Shown: piece after piece, positions 52,368 through 61,689 of the stretch
How the letters are laid out: each line of letters begins with the position of its first letter
How positions within the stretch are numbered: position 1 is the first letter of the stretch
Assembly: GCA_949316235.1 (NCBI GenBank)
Contig: OX438757.1
Coordinates: 15,873,505 to 15,937,504 of the forward strand
DNA: 64,000 bases
Direction: 5' to 3'
Source of the DNA: Oegoconia quadripuncta
Taxonomy: Eukaryota > Arthropoda > Insecta > Lepidoptera > Autostichidae
Position numbers and translations under genes: made by a program
The notes under the pieces: generated by a model
Told to the model about the DNA's origin: nothing
Seen by the model: the letters and a program-made list of their open reading frames with translations, nothing else
Databases searched by the model: none

Positions 52368-55300
52368 CTGAAGCAAAAAAAAATAAAACATTATAACGCT
52401 TTAAGATTGACGACCTGTTTGGTGTAGTGGTTAGCAACTCTAGCCACTATACCAAAAGGTTGCGGGTTCGAATCCCGCTAGGGGCATATGTTTATGTGAT
52501 GAATACGGACATTTTTCAAAAAAAAAAAGTATTTATGTAGTATATCACCCATCTGGTATCCACAACACAAGCCTATAGTTGCTTACTGTGGAACTAGATG
52601 GCGCTGTGTGTATGTCTAAGGAAATTTTATTATTATTATTACTAAAGATTTTCATTGAAATAAATAAGGAAAACTGGGAAGAAGTTTAATTCTGTATTTA
52701 CCCGCACTTCATATTTTCCTTTGGGCAACTTCATATCTTTAAAGCTGAAAATATGCTCTGGATACGGCGCGCCATAGTTCTTACGGTTGATGAAAGCTAG
52801 CGCATACGAGCCGTCAAACAACTCTCGTTTCCATATGTCCTGTAAACAAAACATTTGACTTTTTAGCTCGGAAAATCTGTACAGAAATTTTAAATGTTTC
52901 CACTATAGTTTCGGCTGATCTAATTACCATCAGTTTTTTTTTCCACAACAGGTTATCACTTGACCTTAATCACACCTGATGTTAAGTGAAGATGAGGCCG
53001 AAGGTGGTAGCGTGCTGACCCGGAATCCCCATCTTGTTTGGAGGGGCTCTCTTATTTCTGACAACCGGAACACAACAATGCTATTAACATTGTTGTTTGG
53101 CGGCAGATTTAGATAAGATGGTGGTAGCTAGCCAGGCGGACACTTAATATGCCCTACCACCAACCAACCGAGTACTAAATATGTACCCCGCTGGGGATCG
53201 AACTCGCGACCTTCGAATCATAAACCCAATGTTGTTTACATTGAGCCACGGAGGCGGAGTTCAATTACGCTGAATGGAACTATGTTTGTTGCTTAAAGTT
53301 ACAACTAATTATAGGTAACCTCCCCTTGCGCAGGGGGTACAGTTTTAAAGTACTAAAGTACGCACTTTAAACATATAGAAGAACAATACAAACAATATGA
53401 ACAAAAGAAAAAAGAATACTATGCATTAGTCGGTGACGTCAGGTAGTCTAAACCCACTCTATGCAAGGTGAAATTTAATTCTTGTAATTTCTGTTTACTG
53501 TTGTCTCCATTAATGATTACGAATAACTTTCCACTAGGAACCATAACCGAATTCGGCTGAAATTTTCGATTATTCATATAAAGTAAACCATTCTGGAACC
53601 ACCTTTAGTACTAAGTCCAACAATTTTAGGCTGTATTCTGGTATGGTTCGTTCGCTCGTGGTTCGGGTAAGGGTAGTTTCAGAATAGGATACTTTGTATG
53701 GGTAATCCAATTTTTTTTGATCGAATTCGACTATGGTTCCTTGGGAAAAGTTCTTCGTAATCAAGAGTGGCATACCCAGTTAATGGGAATTACACTAATT
53801 CAAATTCACCCTGTATAAATTCACTGGTTAAATACCCCCCCCCCCCCCCCCCCCAAATTGCAAAAGACACAAGCTGCTCTACGAGTGAAGATATTTTCAA
53901 CAATACAATTTTATTAAATATTCTCGGTTACTACCGAGAATTCCGAGAAGTTAAACAATGTATCTATCATTATATCGGATGAGTTTATGTACTCATATAA
54001 AGTAAACCATTCTGGAATCACCTTTAGTACCTATGGAAGTCTAACAATTTTCGGCTGTATTCGGGTATGGTTCGTTCGTTCGTGGTTCGGGTAAGGGTAG
54101 TTTCAGAATAGTATACTTTGTATGGCTAATTGATTATTTTTTTATGGAGTTCGACTATTGTTCCTTGGAGAAAGTTGTTCGTAATCAAGACTGGCGTTGT
54201 CAGTTAAGGGGAATTAGATAGATAGATAAAGCATTTATTTACGCCAGTGCGTAACTACATAATTTTTAAATTACAAAGAAATATACATACAAATAAACGT
54301 AAAGACTAGAAAATACAAAGAGCGAGTGTGTGCCGCAGTAGCACAAATGGGTTATAACTCAGTGTGGCACATCACTCAAAGAGTGAAACACTGGTTTTCA
54401 GTTACAACCCCTACAAGTACGAGTGCATAAAAGTACGTGCATGTTCCCGTCTGCGTGTACATTTACCGTCTGCGTGTAATTACACGAATTCAAATTCAGG
54501 TGGATACTGCTAATACCTACTCCAGATTTAGTTCGACAGATATATGAAACTCATTCCATGTAAAACCATTTGCAATCGTAAGTAATATGACGAGACTGAA
54601 TTCTCCCAAAAGAATGTCTGCAGGCTAAAACAGACAGGTAACCGGACCCCATCTTTTTTTAAATTTGGTAAAGTTAGCTCAGAAGCATAATCCCATATGA
54701 TGACATAGGACAGTATTCATTCGTGAGGAGTTACTTTATTGTTATCACATAATAGAGACTATACTTTATTCCATTGCATATGTTTTTTGATGATTTCTTT
54801 AGATAAGCTGTAAGATCAGATCTAACCGCCTCTGTGGCTCAATGTAAAGACCATAGGGTTTACGAATTGGAGGTCGCGGATTCGATCCCCAATGGGGCAT
54901 ATGTTTAGTACTCGGTTTGATTGGTTGTAGGGCATTTTAAGTATTTTAAGTCCACCTGGGTAGCCGTCCAGTTGTCAGAGATTAGATAGCCACCTTCGGC
55001 CTCATCTTCACTAAACATCAGGTGTAATTCAGGTCGTGTCCGGTTACGTTGGGTATAAGAAAAAGAATCAAATTTAAATACTACACGAAACACTTTCCTG
55101 TTGAAACTTTAATAATGATCTTATAATCTAGACTTACCACTTTATGCTTCTTATAGACCCTATAACCTTGTTTTCCCATCTTATCTTGATTTACAGCGAT
55201 TACATCACGATTTAGAAGGATTTCTTTGAATTCGGGCCGTATTTCGTCTAAATCCACACTCATGAAGAGTGGAGAAGCCATTATAGCCCAAATAGCCATT

Positions 55301-58300
55301 TGTATTCTCGCTTGACCGAGAGAGAGTCCATAATTCCCTATCACAAGCTGAAATTTTTGGAATACATTTAGTTCATCACATTAACTCTACCGCACTAACC
55401 AAAAAAAGAAATATTTAGGTATAATTGGAAAGCCTCTCGAAAGGATTTTTTACCTCTATATTTTTGAATTCATATAATTCCCATTTACTGGTGACGTCAC
55501 TCTTGATTACGTACAACTTTCCCTAAGAAATTATAGTCGAATTCGATCAAAAAAAATTTCGATTACTTATACAATGTAAACCATTCTGAAACCACCATCA
55601 TCATCATACTTAACATCAGGTGTGATTGAGGTCAATAACGAACCCATTGTGCATGAAAAACCTCTAGTATGGAAGTCCAACAATTTTCGGCTCTATTAGG
55701 GTATGGTTACTAGTGGTAAGTTGTTCGGAATCAGGAGTAGAGTAACCAGTAAACAGGAATTACACGACTTACATTACATTCTGTCCCATCTTCGATGTAC
55801 GATAAATAAAATTTCTTCAGTTATTATTGATTAGACTATTGATTATAAAATTGAGTCAGGTTTTTAATATATATAGCTCTACCATATCGGGATCATTCCA
55901 TTGTCCTGGACCCGCATTAGGGGTTATTCTCTCCTGGTTATCACCATACCAGTTTATTACTGTTGATACAGTCGTCCAGGAATCTTCAATGTCTCCTAGA
56001 ACACGCCAAATATTGCAAGACTCGGCAATCGCTGTGTAGTTGGGCTGAAAACAGATTTCAATCAATCAATCAAATACCCTTTGTTGTACAATTAACAAAA
56101 ACTACACAAAGATTACAACGTATATCATTAATCGCACAAAAATAAGGCCGCCTTATCGCTAACAGCGTTCTCTTCAACCTTAGGGTAAAGATACTAGCTA
56201 CCAGTAGAGGAGGTGTGCACTAATAGTAGCAATACGGTGTATTTTTATAGTTAGTAATTGTTATATAATGAAACGATTAAAATACACGTGGTCAAATTTA
56301 GGGCAATTTGTGAAATACACAGTGTAAACACAAGATATAAAAATAAACTTGCTGTCCATAGCAGTCGCTTACACAAAGTCACAACATCATTCAAGGGACA
56401 ATGTATACGCTTTTATAATAAGGTTCCGGTAGACATTCAAAATTTGCCTTTAAGTAAATTTAAAAAAACCATTAAACGTAAACTATGTGCCAAAATCTAT
56501 TATAAAATTTCTGACTATCTGGATGATAAGAAGGCGTGGACATGAACCGTTCATGTCAAAGCGTATACCTTGTCCCTTGAATGATGTAGTGACTTTGTGT
56601 AAGCGACTGCTATGGACAGCAAGTTTATTTTTATATCTTGTGTTTACATTGTGTATTTCACAATTTTTCTTAAACAAATGCAGATTCTTTCTTACGTACA
56701 TTAAGTTTTCATAAATATATTGCGATGCCAAAGTTAATATATTGACTGTACGTAATTTTAATATTACGAGTATTATAATATGTTACGAAATACATTCTAG
56801 GTTAGCGCATTTAAATATTCAAATTCACTTATTCATGCTTTCATGTATATTGTTATTATTACATATTATTGGCCATATCATAAAAGTAGAACATTTCCTT
56901 GCATAGTGTAATCTATTTTTATAAGGTCCGTAACTCATGCGCTTCCATGTCTCTCTAGACACCAAAAAAGCTTTAAGTAAGGAATTGGACCGACTTCCAA
57001 TAGTTTCAGATGAGTGAATCAATTCAGCCCTAGCTTATGTATTCTAACAAGTTAACCTTTCTGCAAAGCAAAGGTATTGCAAAATAGATGTGTAGAATAT
57101 TTTTAACCCAATGGTCTAATAAGAATAACTTATGCTTACTTTCTTGATATGGTAACTCTCTTGATATGCTGGCCAGCTGCAGGAATATAGAATAGGTCGG
57201 CCAGTCTTGTTCAACATCCTACCAAATGCAGGATATGCTGAAATATAAGAGAAAATTAACTCCTACCGAATATTTGGATTGTTTTTTTTTTTGGTAAATA
57301 ATAGACAATATAATAACATTTGTGCAATATTTATAAACAATAATTATACAATTTATTATAAAAAAAAAAACAAAAAAAAAATCTAGCCCCAAGTCGCTGG
57401 TTGGTGGAATGGTACCCAGAAGGCAGGCCGCGTTGCTTCGCTGTATAACAAGGCTGATTCTTTGACCAAAGTATTGGTCAGCCCTCCGATCGTGTGATGC
57501 ATCCAGTAGCGTACCGATATTAGTCGATGGAAGGGCCTGAAGCCATAAACCCGACTCCCATACGCCGACACCTAGGAGGCGAGCGCGTTCTGCGGGGTTG
57601 GTTGACGTATTAATAAGGTTATCCCACACCAACCTGCAGAGCGGCTCGTCCCACATTTTGGATTGTTGCCTCTAATTTTTGAATAAATTTTTCATTTAAA
57701 TCTTTTGATCAAAAATGGATTATATTGGTCGTATATAGCGATAAATGTACAGAATTCATCATTTGGACGGTCGAATGACTATCATAATACGCGGTTTGCT
57801 GCAAAAAGTGAACCTGATAGTGCTGGAATCGTCAAAAATGGCACGGTGATGTTTACAATAATGTTAGATCTGCACGTCGATAATGATCATTCATATTATT
57901 ACCAGCCGACTAAGGAGTCGGACCACCACTTCAACAACAACGAGCGTGAGTGACTTTGATTTCCTATTATCACCGCTTCATACTAAGATCCGGTGAGTCG
58001 TTACTTAATTTGTTCGTAACGTTAAGAAGTTGATCACGGAAATTGAGCAGGAGAGATTGTAGTCTAGACCAGTTGAATCCCACAGAATGCATGCGAGGGC
58101 CAAGTTAAATGGCATGAGGGACATGCAAATGTTTACCCTTCACCGGTAAGCATCCTTGATCATAATTGAGTTATATTGTGGTCTGTAATTGCCTCCTCAC
58201 AGAGTTGATCGGCATGGCTTCTATCAGTGGCAGGCCATTACCTCTTCCTATTAAATCCCAGTGTCATTCTGATATCATATTTAACTATTGTAGCTTGACA

Positions 58301-58679
58301 TAATATTGCAATTACCCGAGATGGTTGGCGAAGTCTCGGTCGCTAGCAACGCCCGCCTTTCCGATATATTTATAAATTCTGTTTCCCGAATTTCTCTATT
58401 CGTTATTATTGATAACCACCATTCGGACAGTACATTCCTGCTTGCTAAACGATGGGCATTGAATTAGTAAAACAATGGATTGCTCTGCAGTTTATATTAC
58501 CTACCTTCATCAAGTTTCAGAGGGTCAATTAAACAGCCATCAAGTTTAAGGTAATCTATTTCCCAATGTACAAATGACTCTATATCGATCTGTTCATATC
58601 CAAGCGTTCCCGGGAAACCAGCACATGTAAGATTACTATAGTTTTGGTACATTCCAAACTTTAGACCCTTGCTATGTAT
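52269..58679 (-). CDS. NAGA: alpha-N-acetylgalactosaminidase (GH27), partial gene, six exons seen
   Basis: Lysosomal-type glycosidase that removes terminal alpha-N-acetylgalactosamine. Coding segments on the minus strand, 5' to 3': 58679-58505, 57237-57140, 56044-55883, 55347-55138, 52839-52702, 52367-52269; 882 nt, 293 codons plus stop, all joined in phase with GT-AG introns. Family residues: nucleophile Asp in [15 protein letters not shown], whose Ser and Ala are the pair that marks N-acetylgalactosaminidases (alpha-galactosidase A has Glu and Leu); acid/base Asp in [21 protein letters not shown]-like VNQDKMG; C-terminal beta domain ending [13 protein letters not shown]. The family is about 400-430 aa, so about 130 N-terminal residues with the signal peptide are missing; they must lie beyond 58.7 kb, outside the window or beyond the LINE. 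All introns contain repeats. No frame defect was seen. Confidence 0.9.
52408..52643 (+). repeat. SINE S3, intact head, in NAGA last intron
   Basis: Best S3 copy: GACGACCTGTTTGGTGTAGT, box B GCGGGTTCGAATCCCGC, shared body, end GGCGCTGTGTGTATGTCTAAGG and (ATT)n. It occupies most of the 334-bp intron. Confidence 0.92.
52702..52839 (-). CDS. NAGA: NAGA exon: C-terminal beta domain, part 1
   Basis: Acceptor TTTGTTTACAG, donor GTGCGG then GTAAAT. 138 bp (46 codons); codes [19 protein letters not shown] and [10 protein letters not shown]. Confidence 0.9.
52932..53256 (-). repeat. SINE S1 in NAGA intron
   Basis: Full-length reverse S1 with box B GGGGATCGAACTCGCGACC and head GCCACGGAGGCGG. Confidence 0.9.
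53505..53820. repeat. P2 inverted-repeat MITE copy
   Basis: TGATTACGAATAACTTTCC (left) against GAAAAGTTCTTCGTAATCA (right) are inverted; the right end is AATTCAAATTCACCCTGTATA. The middle (ACCATTCTGGAACCACCTTTAG...CGTGGTTCGGGTAAGGGTAG) recurs at 53998. Confidence 0.7.
53835..53854. repeat. poly(C) run of 20
   Basis: Twenty consecutive C. The opposite strand is G20, which can form quadruplexes and often breaks assemblies. Confidence 0.95.
53998..54212. repeat. P2 MITE copy, second
   Basis: Direct repeat of 53575-53780 with small changes (AAAGTAAACCATTCTGGAATC, GTTCGTTCGTTCGTGGTTCGG, AGAAAGTTGTTCGTAATCAAGA). The AATTACACGAATTCAAATTCA terminus appears displaced at 54475-54500. Confidence 0.7.
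54213..54823. other. LINE 3' end insertion and unassigned intron DNA
   Basis: 54225-54460 starts TAGATAGATAAAGCATTTATTTACGCC, the reverse of a LINE 3' tail, and splits the P2 copy above. The rest has no feature. Confidence 0.5.
54824..55043 (+). repeat. SINE S1 in NAGA intron, internally deleted
   Basis: Forward S1: AACCGCCTCTGTGGCTCAATG, GGATTCGATCCCCAATGGGG, shortened body, and CATCAGGTGTAATTCAGG. Confidence 0.85.
55138..55347 (-). CDS. NAGA: NAGA exon: end of barrel
   Basis: Acceptor AAATTTCAG, donor AAAGTG then GTAAGT (perfect). 210 bp (70 codons); codes [29 protein letters not shown] and [13 protein letters not shown]. Confidence 0.92.
55465..55775. repeat. P2 MITE copy carrying an S1 tail
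   Basis: GAATTCATATAATTCCCATTTACTGGTGACGTCACTCTTG (left) and AGTAGAGTAACCAGTAAACAGGAATTACACG (right) are the P2 ends in inverted order. An S1 tail (TTAACATCAGGTGTGATTGAGG...TTGTGCATGAAAAAC, 55609-55670) sits in the middle. Confidence 0.65.
55883..56044 (-). CDS. NAGA: NAGA exon: acid/base region
   Basis: Acceptor CTGTTTTCAG, donor GATATG then GTAGAG. 162 bp (54 codons); codes [23 protein letters not shown] and [11 protein letters not shown]. Confidence 0.9.
56066..56200 (-). repeat. LINE 3' UTR with (TTGA)n tail in NAGA intron
   Basis: On the minus strand GAAGAGAACGCTGTTAGCGATAAGGCGGCC leads to a (TTGA)n tail at the left end. Same UTR family as 4440-4665. Confidence 0.65.
56290..56740. mobile_element. 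CR1/Jockey-type LINE fragment with inverted duplication
   Basis: 56258-56545 (+) ends the LINE protein: [49 protein letters not shown], stop. From about 56560 an inverted second copy of the region before it begins and extends further upstream in the protein ([12 protein letters not shown] on the minus strand). The arms (about 56306-56412 and 56560-56670) differ at about three positions in 108. Confidence 0.8.
57140..57237 (-). CDS. NAGA: NAGA exon: substrate-specificity loop
   Basis: Acceptor ATATTTCAG, donor AAGAAA then GTAAGC. 98 bp; codes [20 protein letters not shown] and [12 protein letters not shown]. Ser and Ala of CSWPA point to GalNAc specificity. Confidence 0.9.
57283..57384. other. 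A/T tracts at LINE-like insertion edge
   Basis: T10 near 57283 and two A runs near 57361-57381 border the coding fragment to the right; they may be its poly(A) remnant on the minus strand. Confidence 0.35.
57385..57656 (-). pseudogene. retroelement-associated protein fragment (tentative)
   Basis: The minus strand codes [39 protein letters not shown] and [17 protein letters not shown], then the frame drifts. The ESGxWLxALPSxxxGTLLD block is one I recall from proteins linked to reverse transcriptases in many invertebrates, normally followed by a Cys/His and nuclease-like part, which is absent. Family name uncertain. It lies in a NAGA intron on the same strand but is bounded by A tracts, not splice sites. 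Confidence 0.45.
57716..58375. repeat. P1 element, left half, in NAGA intron
   Basis: Follows the left arm of P1 (32413-33050): TATAGCGATAAATG, CGGTTTGCTGCAAAAAGTGAACCTG, GGACCACCACTTCA, GCATGCGAGGGCCAAGTTAAATGGCATGAGG, CACCGGTAAGCAT, GGTCGCTAGCAACGCCCGCC. It stops at the centre of the palindrome. Confidence 0.75.
58505..58679 (-). CDS. NAGA: NAGA exon (first seen): nucleophile region
   Basis: Acceptor TTCTTTCAG, donor GAAG then GTAGGT. Codes [19 protein letters not shown]...[10 protein letters not shown], the (beta/alpha)8 strand with the catalytic Asp. 175 bp, ends one base into a codon. Confidence 0.9.
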
Positions 58680-58787
58680 CTGAAAGAATATTGCACAGAA
58701 ATGACACTAAATTTGCAAATTAAGTTGCATGATAAATAATAGTTCTAATCGAATAGTGTGACAGTAGCCATATTATGATACTCTATG

Positions 58788-59072
58788 GGGAGCATGACCA
58801 CATGCGATATAGTTTATCATACATTATATCGCGCGCATCTGTCAAGATGCTGCTGTACGATTGTTATGTTTGTTCTAGATTGGATCAACTTCAACTGGAG
58901 TTACATTAATAACCGTACATTAAAAATCTGTCAACCGGTTATCTGCAATGTTGTTAATGGCTGACTGGATGTTGACAGAATCCTAATAAGGAAAGCGACT
59001 GTTAGTTGCTCATTTTGACAGATGAACGTGATAAAATGTATGATAAACTATATCGCAAGTTGTCATGCTACC
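58788..59072. mobile_element. 285-bp MITE with about 60-bp inverted ends
   Basis: Left GAGCATGACCACATGCGATATAGTTTATC and right GATAAACTATATCGCAAGTTGTCATGCTACC are inverted copies extending to CATCTGTCAAGATG / CATTTTGACAGATG. Same family as 935-1069. Confidence 0.75.
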
Positions 59073-59163
59073 ACTGCTAAAGTTTTAAATTTTCGTAATA
59101 CTCAGACAAATTGATGTAAATTTTTGTAATATAATGTTTTGTTGGTTTATAAACACTTCATTG
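59073..59163. other. no feature
   Basis: Short AT-rich gap between two MITEs. Confidence 0.4.
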
Positions 59164-59535
59164 TATTAGGTCCTTAACTATGAAATTGGCATGAAGAATT
59201 TCATTAAGACTGTTTTCTCCATACAAACATTTTTGTTTTTTTTTTGGAACGGCAAATCCAAATTTAGCTAAACTTTGTGTATATTATCGGATAACATCAA
59301 ATTAAGTATAGGCTGCGTTAATTTTTAAAAGTAACCGCTTTATAAAAGATTCAGCGAATCTAAGAAATGATTATGGGAAGCACATGAAAAGAGGTCAGTT
59401 CAAATTTTTTTATTATGTGATTTAGCCCAGAAATTAAAAAATATTACATGTGAAACCTTGAAATAATATTCCATTTTCCAAATGAAAAACAAATTTGGAC
59501 ATAGCTTTGAAAATAGTAGGAATTGGTACATAATG
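59164..59535. mobile_element. inverted copy of the 2789-3203 MITE, one end lost
   Basis: TAGGTCCTTAACTATGAAATTGG starts it, and the order GGAAAATGG...TCCAAATTTAGC...GATTCAGCGAATCTAAGAAATG mirrors 2880-3200 reversed. The second TIR is replaced by unrelated DNA after ATAGTAGGAATTGG. Confidence 0.75.
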
Positions 59536-59869
59536 ATATGATATTCTTTATTGCACCAAAATATTACGTGGGTACTCGCCAAATTTTTAACGTGGGTACT
59601 CGCCAAATAACACGCGCTTTGTTATCGTTCCGTGTTAAATTAATTATCTCCTGCAAAAAGCTATATTTCTTCATTGAAAGCTAAACAGTTCGGTAACCAG
59701 TGAATTGGACTACATATTAGTGAAAACCGCATCCCGAAAATCGCACGACTAGTCAGAATAATAAAAGAAATATTTTCATCACGACACATGTTTTTACTGT
59801 GGTTCCTGACCGAGGCTAACCTGCAGTACAGAGGACAAAGCAAGTAGGTAAGCGCTGTATCGCTATTTA
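59536..59869. other. no gene seen
   Basis: TATTCTTTATTGCACCAAAATATT (59549) is a LINE 3' tip in reverse, as at 3490; ACGTGGGTACTCGCCAAAT occurs twice in tandem (59567, 59590). Confidence 0.45.
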
Positions 59870-60020
59870 AAATTTACATCCGCTAGACGCTTGACGCTGC
59901 ACATCAACATAAAAGCGAGCGCTAGACTTACCGCTGCATTTTACTTATACTTAGTAAATTCCACGGCACGGCGCTTTATTGATCTCATTATAGTTAGACG
60001 CAACTCTGCTTTAAAGCGCC
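59870..60020 (+). other. probable 5' UTR of the full-length LINE
   Basis: GC-richer leader (ACGCTTGACGCTGCACATC, GCGAGCGCTAGACTTACCGC) ending 20 bases after CAACTCTGC at the ORF1 ATG. Its start is not defined; no target duplication can be shown because the 3' end is outside the window. Confidence 0.5.
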
Positions 60021-61133
60021 ATGAACTGTCAAGCTTGTAATAATGCAGCTCGCCAGAATGAAGTACTGATATGCACGCAGTGTGATGCTCTTTACCACTA
60101 TGAGTGCATCAATATGACGACTGCGTATTATAAAGAAAACATGCACAGCCTTGTACAAATGTGGAAGTGCCCGACTTGCATTAATGTCACAGTGCGCCGC
60201 CCGAAAGGGGATGACACGCCCGTTAGAGGCTGTTTTGGGCTCAGCGAGTCATTGATAAATGATTCAATGATGATATGTGACGAATCACTAAATGAGTCTA
60301 AAACCTTGACGGGACAAAAAATAACCGCCCCACCAACCATGTTGTCCAACTCCAATATTACTGTTAAACCACTGACAATCGATGATATTGCAAGGCTTTT
60401 AGATACGAAATTGAGTTATACTGAGGCAACAATTAGTCAAAAGGTAACCAGTATTGTTAAGAGTGAGATAAATAACGCTATTGAAAAATTAAAGGAAGAG
60501 TTTACACAGACCACGGACTTCCTAGCGATGGACCATAAAGAGCTGGAAAAGCGAGTCCGTGCAGTTGAGAAAGAGTCTAACAAAATCGCCTCACTGGAAT
60601 CGCAGATATCCGCCCTTAATTCTTCAATTACTCAACTACAAATTGAGAACAATCGCAGAGAACAAACGGCCCGCCTCAATAATATTGAAATACAGGGTAT
60701 CCCTGAGACACAAGAAGAGGACTTAATGCAATATGTTTTAAGAATCGGCCAGCTTGCGGGGGCCTCGCTTATGGAAAATGACATAGATCATGCGCACCGA
60801 GTCAAACCAATGCGTACTCTCCAAGGTCAACCGAGGAATATCGTGGTCAAATTAAAACATCGTCTGCAAAGAGATGCAATCATCTCCGGCATACGCCACC
60901 GCCGCGGTCTCACCACCAGCGATATAGGACTTAAGGGCGACCCTATCCATTGCTACGTGAACGAGCATTTGACTTCTTCTAATAAGCTTCTTTACAAGAA
61001 ATGTCGTGTTCTAGCTAGTGAGAAGTCATACCAATTTGTGTGGATAAAAAACGGTGTAATTTACGTACGAAAAGCGGACAAACAACCTCGGATTGCAATA
61101 ACGTCGGAATCGGATCTGAACAAAATTACTTAA
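60021..61133 (+). CDS. LINE ORF1 protein: PHD-type zinc finger, coiled coil, FP-like domain
   Basis: 370 aa. Residues 1-53 form a C4HC3 PHD finger (C3, C6, C18, C21, H26, C29, C50, C53). About residues 140-220 are a charged heptad-rich coiled coil (KLKEEFTQTTD to IENNRRE). Residues about 220-365 (RLNNIEIQGIPETQEEDLM, DIDHAHRVKP, PRNIVVKLKHRLQRD, YVNEHLT) resemble the region shared by LINE ORF1 proteins and baculovirus FP25K. ORF1 proteins of this kind bind the element's RNA. The ATG at 60021 is the first in frame and the frame is intact. ORF2 follows after 556 bp. Confidence 0.85.
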   Translation: MNCQACNNAARQNEVLICTQCDALYHYECINMTTAYYKENMHSLVQMWKCPTCINVTVRRPKGDDTPVRGCFGLSESLINDSMMICDESLNESKTLTGQKITAPPTMLSNSNITVKPLTIDDIARLLDTKLSYTEATISQKVTSIVKSEINNAIEKLKEEFTQTTDFLAMDHKELEKRVRAVEKESNKIASLESQISALNSSITQLQIENNRREQTARLNNIEIQGIPETQEEDLMQYVLRIGQLAGASLMENDIDHAHRVKPMRTLQGQPRNIVVKLKHRLQRDAIISGIRHRRGLTTSDIGLKGDPIHCYVNEHLTSSNKLLYKKCRVLASEKSYQFVWIKNGVIYVRKADKQPRIAITSESDLNKIT

Positions 61134-61689
61134 CTATTAATTACAGTGACGCACTCTATTTAGTTATATACATTACTACTGGTCAATTAAAGTTATTTTG
61201 TATAATTTTCTTAACATATCGTACTATAAGTATGAGTACTAACCATTTTGCCCCGCTCCCATATACACATACAACCCTGCATACACGCAAACATACATCC
61301 ACTCACATATATAAACTAATACATCTGCACACGCATACCCACATATACATGCATATTTACATACTTATAATACTCTCCAACCTAAGTTACTCACCCCTAA
61401 AATTAATTTTGTACTTCATTTTACACTCATTTTTTCAAGAGTTATATTATCATTCTTCTTACCTACTAAACAGACTTACAAAACTGTATACTACACAATA
61501 CAAGTATTCTCTATCACACTCAAAGTTGATACATACTTTTTTAAAAATCGGTATCAAGTACTTAAAGTGCAATGGTGGCTTCGCGGTCATGGGTCATTTA
61601 ATCTGGGCAACCCCTGCAATATATTTTAACCCTTACATCTATACATATTTTGAAAATTGTTTTATATTATTTAATAAAAATAAATAAAA
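61134..61689 (+). other. spacer between LINE ORF1 and ORF2
   Basis: AT-rich, with many CACACA/CATATA words (61255-61370). The +2 frame is open from 61040 to 61687, ending two bases before the ORF2 ATG, but its product is low-complexity (H/T/I-rich). How ORF2 is translated is not evident. Confidence 0.5.

Noticed and set aside
56487..56714. Plus-strand frame of 75 codons
   Set aside because: It reads through the inverted LINE arm in the wrong strand.
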